The notes: generated by a model from the sequence alone, not told the origin. Positions 46,553 to 59,460 are shown, counted from the stretch's first letter. The stretch is 64,000 nt of DNA from Cymbidium sinense (GCA_021442155.1 CM038215.1:214762982-214826981), one strand, 5' to 3'. Made by a program: numbers and translations.

Positions 46553-49500
46553 TATGGTGTTTATTTCAGATTTGTTTGTATGATTGGGAGGGTGAACAAT
46601 CACACAGATCTGAGGGTGTACTTATTGAGATGATCAAGTATGACATTAAGGAATAGTGTACTATCTTGAGAGAAAGAAGTCACTGTCGTACAATGGACCT
46701 AATCACCTAATAAGGACTCCTAAGGCATGATGGGTCTTCAAATATACCATAAATTTTTCCCTACTTTACATGGATGAATAAAGTAGAGTTTATTTAAATT
46801 AGGTTCTAAAGTTCCCTATATGGGAAAGCCCCCATAGTTAATTACATCTTAAGGAAAGTGAATTTCTTAAGAATACTCTCGATTAAAGTAAGTGATTTTT
46901 ATCTCCAAAGAATTCAAAGATAGGACTATCAATAAATTAGTTATATTTTTAGAAAATCAAGTGGGATGGATCAAAAGGGAAGAGTTATTATCAAAACCAA
47001 AGGAGATTAGTAGGGAGTGCTCATGATACTAGGAAGCTTAGTGAGCACTCCAATCTATCCTATGGTTGGGATTTATATATTTGAAGTTGAGGAGATTTAT
47101 TTATTTGGGTTGAAATTTTATTAGAAGTCTAGGACTTATAATTTCACAATACAAGATTTTGGAAATGCCTAAGAGGAGAGGATTTATGCTTGTAGTCCAC
47201 AAAGAGAAACAATAATCTCAGATCCTAAATCTAGGGAGCTTTGGCGAGGGCCAAAGCACGACCTAAATCTAAGGCAAAAGTGGGTATATGGTTTACCTCC
47301 ATAAGAGAGTAAACCCAACCTGGACTTATTATCGCAGAGTGGCGCCAACTAACTCCTCCTATGCTTTAAATCCATGAAGGCAAGTCATATGCTTTTACAA
47401 GATGGCTAGATTGTTATTATTTAGAAAAGAAACTAAATCCTTAAACCCCTCCCTAAGTAATTAGATTATGAGGGGGTATGAATAATGACTTAATCTAATG
47501 AAACTTTTTTTATCAAATTTCATTTAATTTGGGACTCTTTATTTTGACACATGCTATGGGATTTTGTATGCCTAAATGCTTGAGAAGTTGATTATAGTCC
47601 AAATCAAAAGGGAAAGATGTGGTCTTCCATCATAGCCTCTCAAAGCTTAAGCCCTTACTATTTGGCAAAGATGGAAGCCCTCTATTAAAAAGAATGAAAT
47701 AAGATGATTATGCATGATATTAAACATACAACATCTAGCTAAGGGGTTGCTAAATATTTTATTATCTTGATTTAATGCCTAGGCTTTTATATGATATTAT
47801 GAGTTATTTTAGAGGTTTAGTTATGAGTTATTAGTTTGGGTAGAAAAATTAATTTTTATCCTAGAAGCCTAATCGCATCAAGGCCATACAACAATCACCA
47901 ATCATAAAAAAACTATGAAAAGGCATACTTTTGCTAATGCATAAGCTAAACAAAATATCAAACAATTTTATAAAGCTATCACAAAAGAATAAAAGGTCGA
48001 CCGGCAATCAATGTACATCCTAAAAGAAATGTGGGTAGCTCAACCCTTATACAACCTGATTACAAGAGAATAATAATTACAAATGATGAATGTTATGGGG
48101 TCTTCATTCTTCATTCTTCCTTCTTCATTTCTCATCTCATTTCTTCATTTGATTTGCTCCATTTCTTTCTTTTTTGGCTTGATTTGATGTTGCTCCAAAG
48201 GCATCACATGGTACATAAGACTTGGTCTTATAACCAATGCTCATCCTAATCCCCATACTCATCCTAATCCTAATGCAAAATTACATTAAAAGAAGGAAAG
48301 TAAATCTAGCTACACTTGTAAAACAAATGTTAGCTAAACACACCATACAACCCAAGAAGTTATATGAATAATTTGGACTTAGCACCCCACATATGGGTAA
48401 CAAAGCCCACCTATCCTAACTTTGGTTATGCTTAGGGGCTAAGGAACCTACACAGCAAAAAGCATTTATATTTTTATTTAGTTGTCCCTTAAATGTAACC
48501 CCCGAGCATGATTAGCTAATATCGCCTAACATCATCAGGTCTACAATAATACATCACAAAATAAGCATACATCAAACCATACCACCTAACATAAAGCTAG
48601 AAATGGTGACTTAGTCTAATGTGTGTGAATTAAAGCTTGTGTGGTATGTACTAACTAAGCTTTAGAGTTGCAATTTGCTAAGTGTGAGGGATTTAATTTA
48701 TAAAGGTTGATTTATCTTTAAGTGATTTAATTGATTTGAGATTTTACTTAGTATTTTATTTTTATTTTTTATATGGCTACACTTAACAACTAAGTGTTAT
48801 AAAGAGAAGAAAGAGAGGGAATCTCTCTTTCATCCATACCTTAAGTCTAACCAATTTCCTTTAATGAATGGATTATTATATATTTTAATCAATCCTAAGT
48901 TTATGTTCACTCTAAATGACCTTATCCAATAAGAAAGACATCTTAAGATTAATTAGAATGGATTACTATCACATGACATTCATTTCTTTCCATCATGTAT
49001 CTCATGCATATGAGTAAATCCTAAGCATACCTATACATGCAATTTACATTTTTAGCATACTTGAATGATGAATGCAAAGAAGTGTGTTTGGAATTTAAAT
49101 ATTTCATTTGATTGGATTATGAATGCATGCATTTTTAATAGAAAAGAGATTTTTCATCCATTAGCTAGATACACATTCACATGTATAAAAGTTTTAAGTG
49201 ATGCTCATTATTCTACAGGGGCATAAGGTACAAGACCTACTTAGGGCTACTTAAAGCCTCATGACCCGATGTCGGTAATATACCACTCTTCTTTCATACA
49301 TATAGATATATAAATAACTACAAGGATAGGAAAAACCCATGCAAAAGTTGTATTTGGTTTATTTGATTTATGATTCTTATTCATTGGCCACATCATACAT
49401 ACATATGTATAAGAGTTTTAAGTGAGTATGATGCCATTGTTCTGTAGTAGGGGCGTAAGGTACAAGACCTACTTAGGGATACTTAAAGCCTCGTAGCCCC

Positions 49501-52500
49501 ATGGTGTCCAGACTAATATGCCACATTTCTTAGATACATATGAATATACCAAAAGAATCACAAGAATAAGAAGCCGTGCAAGAAGTGATATTTGATTTGA
49601 TTATATAATTTACATGTGTGATATGAAATTCTTCCTAAGTCTTAGCATGGAGATGCATAGGAAATGATTTAGACAAATGTTGTGTTCTTTTCAAATGAAC
49701 TATACATTTGTAAATCCTATATGAATCCTTGTAAGATAAGGAAAGAGAACTTCATATTACATATCTTATATGCAAACTTATAGTTGGTTGTAATTAACAT
49801 CACTTCATTTATTATAATTAATTTATGAGCTTTTGAAAATAACTTTTGGTTTAATAGTAATAATAGCCATACTTATTTTTTTTAGATAAACACATGCAAT
49901 TTGACATAAAAGAATCCATTTTATTTAGTTAATTTTAATCGAAATGAATGCATGATTATACATGGCAAGAAACATTTAACATGATTGGAAAGAAATAGAG
50001 AAACATAAGCACATGATCTCATTCATTCAAATTAATTCCTAAGACAATCATACTATATAAAGCAACTTAAAATAAACCAAAGTTCTTTAATGAGATTTCT
50101 TAATTTTGAGTTTGATTTGATTTGAAAAATGAAAGAGATTTGCTGATCCTAATCCCATTTCCCATGTGTGAGTTAATTTGATTTAATGAAGAAGGAATTA
50201 GGGTGATTTTAAGGTTTAATTAAGTTAAGGTATGAATTAAACCAATTAAGTTAATTAACTAATTAATAATGAGCCAATATGATATGGAACCACTTGGAAA
50301 GTAAATTTGCAATTCTCCTAAGAAATGAAAGGGGCCTAATACAATTGGCTCATGATTAATAGTTAATTAAGTTTAAGGGATCTCACTTAACTACTTTTTA
50401 TGGTTTTCTCACATGTGAGCTAACCATAATTTCATTATCCCCTTTGGGTTATTGAACAAAGAGCTTAATTAAATTGAATTGAATTAAGTTCATTAATTAA
50501 CTAATTAAATCTTAATTAACCTTAATCAAATGAGATGGGCTTAGAGAAGAGAAAAGAAGGGAGCCTAAGTCTCAATCCCAAATCCTTTCAATTAGTTGAT
50601 GTTGGTATGATTTATTTTTTAATCTTAATTAATTAATTAGTAAGTTAATTAATTATTTAAAAGGGATTAGAGAATACTTAAGAAAATTGGAAGGTCCCAA
50701 CCCATTTCTAGACTTCATCATCATTAAGAGGTTAATAAACTTAATTGATTAATTCTTGTTCATTTGCTTAATTATCACTAATTACATTAAGAAAGTGATT
50801 AAGGCTTAATCCATTGGTTTTCCTAATTAAGCAACCAATAAAATCCCAAAAAATAGGGAAGGCAGAGGTCATCCCCTAAACATGCACAAAAAGTTTGAGA
50901 TTAATTGGATGATTAATTGTAATTAAACTAATATTTTAATTAAACTTAATTAAGCTAAATCACTATTCAAAATTAATAATAATAATTTTCGATTCTACTC
51001 TAAAATATCTTTAAAATGAGCTAAGTTTGTATTTTTTGGATTTTCTAGAATTAGTTATGAATTTAGGAAGTTTAGGATTAAAACCAATTAATTAACCTAC
51101 TTGCCATTGTGACCATGGCGGTGACGCATCACTTTCCATGGCATGAAGGATTTTCTATTTAAGTTATCACATTAGTCGACTCGGATGCGGATGGTAAATC
51201 TATGGACCATTCGATCTAAGATCTAAAGACCATGATTAAACTCATGGTTTTGAGGGAATAATTAGAGGCTCTAAGTGTGATTTGATCAGGACCATCTATT
51301 TTGATCACATAGGATGGATGGTCCATGATCTATCTCCTACCAAGCATTGTACAATGGCTACCGTCCATCGATCGTCACTCGATCCAGGCTCACCTGAGCT
51401 CGGATGGAGATGAAAATGATCCCACACCTTCGGGGAAGCACAACAATCAAATTTAATGGTGAAAATACCATGACATTGAAATTTCTTTCACAAAAACCAA
51501 CCTATTTTCATTCAAGGATCGTTCAATGGCATACCTCACGAGCTTATGGTGGGTTCCAATGATTGAGGAAGCTTCATTTGAAATGAAGCTCTAGCTGCAT
51601 GAGCTTTGATTTGGTGTAGTTTGCTGGAAGACCAAAGAACCAACGTGATAGTGCTTGATCGAACTCTACCTTTTAGACATCAGGAAGCTTGGGAAAGGAT
51701 TCATTCTCACTTGTTTAGCTCCAAGGAAGGTGTGTGCAAAGTTAATTTCACTTTGGTATAGGTTTGAGCAAATGGGAATCGAAGGTGGCCTCCCCTATTT
51801 CGATTTTGTGTAAAACTAAGAATGGGGATTTTAGGGAGATTAGGAAGGCTTGGAAATGCAGGACTCTCTCTTGTTGATAGGGTTGAATGATCTAGTTTGA
51901 GTGAGAATTAGTATACCCCTCATTCCATGATAATGGCCATGACTTTTTTGGATTTTCTTGATCAATTGGCCATCATAGGGTGGTGGAGGTCCTTGGGTGC
52001 ATGATGTGGCTCATTTGGTTGGGTGAGGTGTGGAGGTGGTACAAGGGAGTGCTTGTCCTTGGTGGTTTGGAAAGCTCCAATGGGATGGGAGGTGATTTCA
52101 CCTCCCATGGATCATGGCGACCAACCACCTTTGGTCAGTGGCCATGGTCCAAGGTAGTGGACTATGAATGGGTGCCAAATGGCTAGGGGGAGAAAATGAC
52201 CCAATGAACATGTTTCTTATCTCATGGGATGCCCTAAACCTAAGGGAAAAAAGGTCATTTGTCTATGGGTTTGGTTTGGGTCAAAAGTTGGTTAGCCTAA
52301 ATTTCAAGTGGTTTGAAGTTTATTTGATTTGATTTGCTTGATTTGACCTATTTTGGTCAAATTGGGTTAGGTTAGGTCAAGTTGACCAATTGGTCAAATT
52401 GGGTGAAACCAAGGGTTAGGTCAAGTTCACATGACCAAATGGAGTGTATTGGTGTCATTGGTTTAATTCAATTTGCTTTGATTATGGTTCATTTGGATTC

Positions 52501-54061
52501 ATATAGGTCAAATGGGTCAAGTTGACCAATCTGACTAATTTGACCAAATTGGGTTAGGTTAGGTGTTGGGTCAAGTTAAATTACCTAATTAAAAATGATT
52601 GTAGGCTTTGGTTTGGTTTAATTAAGAATTAATTTGGATTTTGGCTAATTTGACCCTTTAGGTCAATTTGGGCTAGGTTGGGTCAAGTTGACCGATTGGT
52701 CAACTTGGGTTCAGTTATGGCATTGGTCAAGTTTGATAACCAATTTGGAATGAACTTGAGCCATTGGTTGCAATCAATTTAAATAAAATCATGATTTGAC
52801 CCATTTTGGCTTTTTAGGCCAGTTTGGGTCAACTTGGGTCAAATGGCGAATTAGGCGTGGTTTGGCATGTTTGGTCATGTTCAATCATTGATTATGAGTG
52901 AGTTTAAATCAATTTGGCATATGGTAAATTTTGGCTAATTTGGGTTTCATTTGGGCTAAGTGTTGACTTAGTCAACTGGCTAGGTTGACTTGGTTTAACC
53001 CAATTCAAGATAATTGATTAACCTAGGATGATTGTTGATCATGTTGTGAGGTTTGAATGGGCTTAGTTCAATCCAATTTGGGTTGTATTAAAATTTGGCT
53101 CAAAAAGATCCTTTAGGCCACTTTGGGTCAAGTGAGCCTAAATGGGTTTATTGGCTTGATTCAAGTTTAGTTGAACTCATACATGAGCTTGGGATTGAAA
53201 TATAAATACAATTGCAAGTGGTTTGGAGCCAAATGGGTTTTTGGTTCATATGATAATTTCAAGTCAAAAGGGCTATCTTGGATTTGGTTTGATAATGGTG
53301 GTTTGTGCTTATATTTGGGACAATGATATAAGGAATGATTGAATCATAAGAAATCTATTGGTTTTGAATTGATTTGGGTATCATTTAGCCAAGTTCAAGA
53401 ATTTGGCTAAAAGGGATAAAATTGGAAATTTGATTTGATTTGGGTTTGGTTTTGGCCTTTTGAATTTATATTTCATTTATATTTGTGAATATAAATGAAG
53501 ATATAAATAGGTTATGAGAAAATAACTTGAGTTTGGAGATTTGCAATTTGACCAAATCTGGATGCAGTCAAAAGGGCTTGGGAATTGATTTGATTTGGGT
53601 TTCAATCATTTGGATTTGATTTATGATTTGGATTAGATTGAATTTGATAATTGAGAAAATCAATTAGATTGGGGTTGATTTAAATTTGGTTAAGGCTAAG
53701 CACATAAGATAATATCAAAGGGCTTAGGAAGGGATTTGGAGTTTGAATTTAATCATGAGTTTCAATCATTTGATAGTTGGAATTGATTTATGATTTGGAT
53801 TTAGAATTTTGAATTTGAATTTGAGGTTTTCTTTGAAAGAAGGAAGCAAGGATCATGTTCAATGCTATAGGGTAGGCAAGTCTTCCTAACTCCCTAAGGC
53901 ATACCCTATTCCTATGGCTAAACCATCTAAGTCTCCAAGTTCAGGTTTAGTGTTCACCTAATCACTAGAAGTGTCTTAAGACTAAGGAGCTCTTAATGTC
54001 TATGAGAGTTTTAGATCTATGATAAGGAAGTTGAGAGCTCACTACAAAAGTGAGGTCAACA
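46553..54061 (-). mobile_element. Giant LTR, copy G (7,509 bp, both ends present)
   Basis: Minus-strand LTR. The 5' end TGTTGACCTCACTTTTG (minus) is at 54061, and the 3' end is read on the plus strand as TATGGTGTTT at 46553 (a one-base change from TGTGGTG). Blocks: GGTCAA array (~52250-53000), mixed block with CCATGGCG (~51100), AT-rich block (~49700-51050), duplicated box (~49210-49300 and ~49440-49520), CCCCATAACATTCAT promoter context (~48100), AATAAGGACTCCTAAGG (~46705). It is closest in sequence to copy H. The adjacent 5 bases are GCCAC on the left and AAGGT on the right, which do not match. It may therefore be the 3' LTR of the minus-strand gypsy element to its right, but no polypurine tract is seen at 54062. 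Confidence 0.85.
52250..53720 (-). repeat. Degenerate TTGACC/GGTCAA tandem array in LTR G
   Basis: Counterpart of the arrays in D and E, with repeated GGTCAAATTGGG and TTGACCAATTGGTCAA words (52340-53110). It then becomes a GATTTGATTTGGGTTT-rich tract (53380-53830) that is also seen, complemented, in copy H (~60940-61200). Confidence 0.6.
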
Positions 54062-56334
54062 AAGGTGTGAGGTGTGGTGTGGGACAAGGCACACTAGTTG
54101 GTGTTGATGAGATCAACAACATCCAAAGGATCACAAACACTAATAGAAATGATCTATCTCTAAACCTGAGGTGTAGACAAAATCAAGATCTTAGTATAAT
54201 GCAACTCAACTTATGCCAAGGGCATAAGATGGGAAGAAATGATCTACTGAGGGGTCAAGTATGTGAACCTTCCACTAGGGAAGCAGGTTCAGATTATCCA
54301 CTAGGGATAGTGGATAAGAGTTTGAGTTGGTTCAATATGAATTAGGGAGAAAAGATCCACTTTAGATGAGTGCATGAACCTTCCAGTTGGGAAGCAAGTT
54401 CAAGTTATCCACTAGGGATAGAGGTTTGATTTGATTTATTGATTTATGAATTGGTGCTCCACTAGGGAGAGGATAAGATTTAGTTTTGAGGGCACATTTG
54501 CTGGAGATATGAGCTTAAATCCACTGGGGATAAAGTGGATGAACCTTCCATTAGGGAAGTAGGTTCAAATTACCATAGGGAGGATAAGAATTTGTTTTTG
54601 AGCATGAGCTTGCTGTAGATGTGAGCTCAGATCCGCTAGAGATAAGATAGATTTAATTTGGACTCCACTAGAGGGTGGATGGTGGCTTTGATGAAATGGA
54701 CCCTATTGATGTGCGATGGATCCATTAAGAAGGGGCTAATATCAACCTAGACCTATCTTAGATTTACAAGTCCAAAGGGATAGTCTACCGATCGTAGGGT
54801 AGAGCTAACCAACCTAAGGGTTGCCTTTCAATGTGTAGTGGTCAAGCCAGGGAGAAAGCGTGGGGACTCACATCTGCCTAAATAAAGAACCACTAGGGTG
54901 ATCAGTTCATAGCACAATAAAATAAACCTGACCTAAGGTGACTATTGAGAAAGTGTCGACCCGGGGACTTATCTTAACTCGAAAGTAGTAGGCAATTCCT
55001 ATAGGGAGTTCTGCTGACACTATCCTAAAGATATAATGTCTGCTTGGGAAAGGGGCCACTAGGGGCTTGAATTCCTAATCCATAAGTGAAGATATATTTT
55101 ATTTGTTTTATATTATTGTGGACCCTATTGATTTGCAAGGGACCACATTGAGAAGGAGTTCATATCAGCCTAGTTCTCTCTTAGACTTACTGGACCAAGA
55201 GAGAATCTGCATATCCACAAGATAAATTCTCCAACCACAGGGGTGGCTACTAGGAAAGGGGAATTGTCCAATGCTAGAGTAACCATGACAGTGTCTAAAT
55301 GGGGTCACTAAAGTCGTGATCCAAGTAGAGTACCCACAGTGGAGGTGCCACTAGGGGCGTTATCAACCTAAGAAAGCCTATGGGTATTGTGAGAAAGCGT
55401 GGGGACTCATCAAGTGGTGTATCCATGGTTATCATTATGGAAACACCAACCAACCTAAGGTACCCATCGGTTTGTGGTAATTAACCTAGAGAAAAGGCGT
55501 GTAGACTTACATCTCTCTAAAGCATAAATAATGGTGAGGATATCTTTTGCTTTGTAGGGGGTTATCGACTTAGGGAAATTACTAAAAGAGTCTGTAAGGA
55601 CTAAACCAAACTTGAAGTAGTCAAGAAGATGAGCCACTTGGGACTTATCCTAAACCTCAAATATACTTGACCTAGTCGGTGCATGATGTGTAGCAAGAAG
55701 AAAGCATGTGACATCCTCTTAAACAAAGTTAACATGGGGTAGCTTAACTGGTGACCTAAACTAACAAGGTGCACATTGGTTTAATGGTCAAGTCAGGAAG
55801 AAAGCGGGGGACTCACATCCACTAGACAAGTGACTACTGGGTGACACACTAACAAGTTAGCATATCGCCCTGACCTAGAGTAGCTAATGTGTGAGTTCCA
55901 CGGGGGGCTTGCTCCCACATCAAAATAGCTCAAGATAGAAAACATGTGTTCGTTTGTGTTGTGAAAGAGAGAATAGGATGCCGCTTGGGTTCTCTTACAC
56001 CTACCCTAACAGGCAGAGGAATGGATGAAATGGTGCCGTAGGGGCAATTGTTACTCCACCAAGAAAGGATGCCACTTGGGTTCTCTTACACATAACTTTA
56101 TTTTACTAATCGAAATAGGATACCTCTTAGATTTTCTTACACCTAACCTAGTAGCACTAGAGGATCATTTGTGGTTTATGTTCGTGTTATGGAGGGGTAG
56201 GATGTCGCTCGGGTTCTCTTACACCTACCCTAAACACATCGTGGCGGATTCACAAGCGAAAGAAATTTCTAACACATAAGGGATGGAATTTGATATGAAA
56301 AGAAGTTTTATTGATGATTATTTTCAAACAAGAT
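54062..56334 (-). repeat. Tandem-repeat-rich region between integrase and LTR G
   Basis: Non-coding tract made of several imperfect repeat types. (1) GAACCTTCCACTAGGGAAGC..GTTCA..TTATCCACTAGGG at ~54268, ~54373 and ~54541. (2) A ~90-base block starting GTGGACCCTATTGAT at ~54697 and ~55119, 422 bases apart. (3) GAAAGCGTGGGGACTCA at ~54853, ~55391 and variants at ~55494 and ~55800. (4) GGATGCCGCTTGGGTTCTCTTACACCTACCC at ~55976, ~56068, ~56118 and ~56198. Tat-lineage elements such as Ogre are known for repeat-filled untranslated regions after integrase, which fits the position here. The 108-residue plus-strand frame in it has no recognisable domain. Confidence 0.65.
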
Positions 56335-57460
56335 TTATGGATAGTATTTCTTTAGGTAGAGCCAATTGATTAGAAGCATTGAGTGCTTTTCCTTACAATT
56401 TATAAGTTGATGAGATCCTCCTTGGTAGGTCTTCTCTATGGCAAAAGGGCCTTCCCAAGTGGGTTCAAACTTACCTCCCATCTTTCAATGGGAAACAATT
56501 GGTCTCCTTAGAACTAAAATATGCTCTCCTACTTGAAAAGCTTTAGGATGGACCAACCTGTTGTGAGCTTGAATCATTTTGGCTTTGCACAACTTGAGGT
56601 TCTGGCATGCCCGGAGGCATCTCTTCTCCAAACCTTTGAGCTCTTCCAACCGCAACTTGGCGTTCTGCTCTGTAGTGATTTTACTACCCACGGCTATCCT
56701 TAATGATGGGAGTTATACTTCTAATGGTAGAATGGCTTTAGACACATACACTAAGGAGAAAGGAGTATATTGAGTTAGAGTTCTGTATGTGAAGCGGTAA
56801 GCCCACAAGGCTTCAACTAACTACTCATGCCACTATCGCTTATTATCATCGAGTGTCTTCTTCAATATTTGGATGAGGGTTTTGTTGAATGTTTCTACTA
56901 AATAGTTTTCCCTCGGGTAGTAGATGGTGGAATATCTCCAATCTATGATGTGTCTCTAGGTAAAGCTATTGATTTTAGTGCTCTTGAATGCAGTACCATT
57001 ATTGGATATAATTCATCAAGGTAGCTTGAACTTATATACGATATGGTTCCTGAATATCTAGAGCACATGCTGAGTTGTGACCTCTCTAAGTGGGATTATC
57101 TCCGCTCACTTTCAAAAGTAGTCAGTGATAGCTAGAATGAACCAGTGACCCTTGGAAGAAGGACGATCAATCAGACCCACTATGTCGGTATCCCAACACT
57201 CAAATGGCCATGAGGTCAATGTCGGGTGTAGAATGTTGGGAGGTTGATGTAGGACCACACCGTGTACCTAACATTTGATGGCATCTCCTAGCTATAACTA
57301 TGAAGTCTGAGATCATCGAAGGCTAGTAGTATCTTAGTCTCTTGATATTGGCTTTCATCTTTGATCAATTGATGTTCCACATAATCGAATGTACCTCAAT
57401 CCTATGCTTCATGTTTGTCAAAACAACATAACCATATATGATCAAAAGACTACTGATATA
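56335..57460 (-). pseudogene. Ty3/gypsy integrase remnant
   Basis: Minus-strand frame fragments in the typical order. A zinc-finger remnant (A-I-K-C near 57270) comes first, then W-P-F-E-C-W-D-T-D-I-V-G (~57168-57205, first catalytic Asp), F-I-L-A-I-T-D-Y-F (~57115-57140), I-S-N-N-G-T-A-F (~56985-57010; the second catalytic Asp of the usual S-D-N-G is Asn here), F-N-K-T-L-I-Q-I-L-K-K (~56865-56895) preceded by V-E (the Glu), and E-A-L-W-A-Y-R (~56805-56825). The C-terminal part has A-R-L... to G-P-F-A-I-E-K (~56430) and a stop after Y-Y-P at about 56335. Many stops and the Asp-to-Asn change show inactivity. Known role: insertion of element cDNA. Confidence 0.85.
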
Positions 57461-57679
57461 AGGTGCCACCCATGAGAGCATAAGAAAGGGCTCTCTGTTT
57501 CACCCAATGTGCTAGTGATTTCTCTTGAGGTAGAATGGTTGCCTCTAATCTAACTTTTCATCCTTTTTTAGTAATGGCAACCTCCCCTTCAAGAGAGAAT
57601 TTCTTGACGAGTTCAGCATCAACAAAGGATAAGACTCATCTATTTTGGACCTTTATTAGAATGGACTCATCTTCTAGAC

Positions 57680-58075
57680 ATGTCAGCTCTATGGCAAGCT
57701 TGGTTAATGCATCTACTACTGCGTTCTCTCCTCAAGGAATCTTGTAGATGGTAACCTCTGGGATTTGGGCCAATAACTCCATAATGTACTTGTGGTAACG
57801 ATGGAGCTTAGGCTTTAGAACTTTGTAAGACCCAACATTTGGTTGATGACTGAGAATCCCAAAGATGTTGATACTGGATGCATAGTAATGACTAACCTGC
57901 AAAATCGAGCCTCATTCATTTTGTTGGTGCATGGGTTGGATAGATGATATGAGAATCTCATTACATCATGGTCCGAAGTTAGGAGAACTATTCCTACCCC
58001 TAACTTTCCTGGAAGAGTAAATTGTGATTCTTCTCCTTTTGAATGAAAGCTTCACCATAAAAATACATCTCATAG
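57680..58075 (-). pseudogene. Second, archaeal-type RNase H domain of Tat-lineage pol (decayed)
   Basis: Minus strand: E-M-Y-F-Y-G-E-A-F (~58035-58075; the usual catalytic Asp in Y-F-D-G is Tyr), G-V-G-I-V-L-L-T-S (~57965-58005), S-N-P-C-T-N-K-M-N-E-A (~57905-57945, corresponding to the CTNN-x-AEYEA motif), D-S-Q near 57850, R-Y-H-K-Y-I-M-E-L-L-A (~57775-57805), and V-V-D-A-L-T-K-L-A (~57690-57720, the final Asp motif). A frameshift falls near D-S-Q. An additional RNase H between the ordinary RNase H and integrase is a known hallmark of plant Tat-lineage elements. The catalytic set is incomplete, so it is inactive. Confidence 0.7.
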
Positions 58076-58109
58076 CAATGAATGCTAGTGCCCCCTAAGT
58101 TCATGATCT

Positions 58110-58690
58110 GTTCATTAGGGAGGTCATCACTAAGTATGGAATTAGCAGGAAGTGGGTGCGCTGCTAAGAAATTCGCTAGTGCCTATCCTTTCAGAACACA
58201 GAGGAATACAAATGTGATGTTGAACTCTGACAAAATCATGGACCAATGTGCCAACCATCTAGATAGCGTTAGTCATGTCATGAGATATTGTAGTGGATTG
58301 ATCCTAGAGAACAGATTCACCTTATGAGAAAGCATGTAGTGTCGCAGCTTTTGGGATGAAATATTAAAGCTAGGCAGCGCTTTTCAATAGGTGGGTAGTT
58401 TGCTTCAGCAGGAATTAGATGATGACTAAGGTAGTAGAGAGCATTTTTTTCCCTTCGTTGTTAGTTTGAGCCAACAAAGTGCTAACAAAGTCATCTAATG
58501 CAGCGGTGAAGAGGATCAATGGCTTGCCCGATATAGGGGCTGCTAGAACTGGCAATGTCATCAAGTAGTACTTGATGTCTTCAAAAGCATGCTGACACTT
58601 ATCATCTCACTTGAACTTGGCATCCTTTTTGACAAGTGCTAAGAATGGTTGGTGCCTTTCTGATAGGCTAGAAATGAAGCATCTTAGATA
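58110..58690 (-). pseudogene. Ty3/gypsy RNase H domain remnant
   Basis: Follows RT on the minus strand: R-C-F-I-S-S-L-S (~58670-58690), H-A-F-E-D-I-K-Y-Y-L (~58565-58595), G-K-P-L-I-L-F-T-A-A-L-D-D (~58495-58535), L-L-A-Q, and I-L-S-E-F-N-I-T-F then A-L-A-N-F-L-A-A-H-P (~58150-58235), matching the 'LSEFDI' and 'ALADFLA' motifs of plant gypsy elements. Stops interrupt it. Known role: removal of template RNA during reverse transcription. Confidence 0.75.
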
Positions 58691-58759
58691 CACCAACCAC
58701 CCTTGGAATGATCGGAGTTGAGTTAGACTTTTAGGGGGTGGCATTTTTAAGATAGCCTT

Positions 58760-59460
58760 GATCTTCTCTAGATCGATTTCTATTCTCCGGTGTTAGAAAA
58801 CAAACCTAAGGAATTTCCCTGAAGCTACTATGAATGCACACTTCAGGGGATTCATTTTGAGGTTAAATTATCTTAACCATTCAAAAACTACTCTGAAGTC
58901 GAAGAGATGGCCTTCCTTTCCTTTGCTTTTAAATACTAGATCATCAACATAACATTCAACTTGATGATGAATGAGTTCATTGAAGATCTGAGCCATGGCC
59001 TGCTGGTATCTAGCACCGGTATTTTAAGGCCTAAAGGCATGACTTTTAATTATAGATTCTGATCGGGGTTCAAAAAGCAGTGTTTTTTTCATCCTCGGGG
59101 GCCATCTTAATTTGGTTGTAGTCAGATGACCCATCCATAAAGGAGAATACCGCATGAGATGAGGTGATGTCCACCATTAATTCTGGTATAGGAAATGGAA
59201 ATTCATCCTTAAGACATGCCTTATTTAAATCCCTAAAATTGATGCATAAGCAAATTTGGCCAATCTTTTTCTTAACTGGGATGACACTTACTAACTAGGT
59301 ATGATATTTTTCTTCCCTGATAAAGCCAACATCGATCAATTTCTTGATTTCAAAAGTGAGTTTCTATTCAATGTCTAATCACATGTATTTAGGAGCTTGC
59401 TTGATATGGTTAGCATTAGGTTCTATTACTAGTTTGTGGACTGATACGTCAGGAGATAAA
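58760..59460 (-). pseudogene. Ty3/gypsy reverse transcriptase remnant
   Basis: Minus-strand motifs in order: D-V-G-F-I-R-E (~59305-59330), P-V-K-K-K-I-G-Q-I (~59255-59285), I-N-F-R-D-L-N-K-A-C (~59215-59245), D-E-F-P-F-P-I-P-E-L (~59180-59210), F-M-D-G-S-S-D-Y-N-Q-I (~59110-59145), A-R-Y-Q-Q-A-M (~58990-59010), Y-V-D-D-L (58940-58951 for YVDD, catalytic pair intact), L-K-M-N-P-L-K-C-A-F (~58835-58865) and I-L-K-M-P (~58735-58755). Stops and a frameshift near 59080 (A/T run) disable it. The motif wording fits plant gypsy of the Tat group. Confidence 0.85.

Noticed and set aside
47335..47356. TGGCGCCAACTAACTCC, similar to a retroelement primer-binding site
   Set aside because: It lies well inside LTR G. 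The matching position in other copies reads TAGCTGTCAACTAA (C) or TAGTTGGCAGCCACTCC (E, reverse), so it is ordinary LTR sequence.
54062..54090. Polypurine tract next to LTR G
   Set aside because: On the element's coding (minus) strand this stretch is pyrimidine-rich, the opposite of what is needed.
54019..54345. 108-residue plus-strand frame spanning the start of LTR G and the repeat region
   Set aside because: It crosses an element boundary and runs against the gypsy coding direction, with no recognisable domain.
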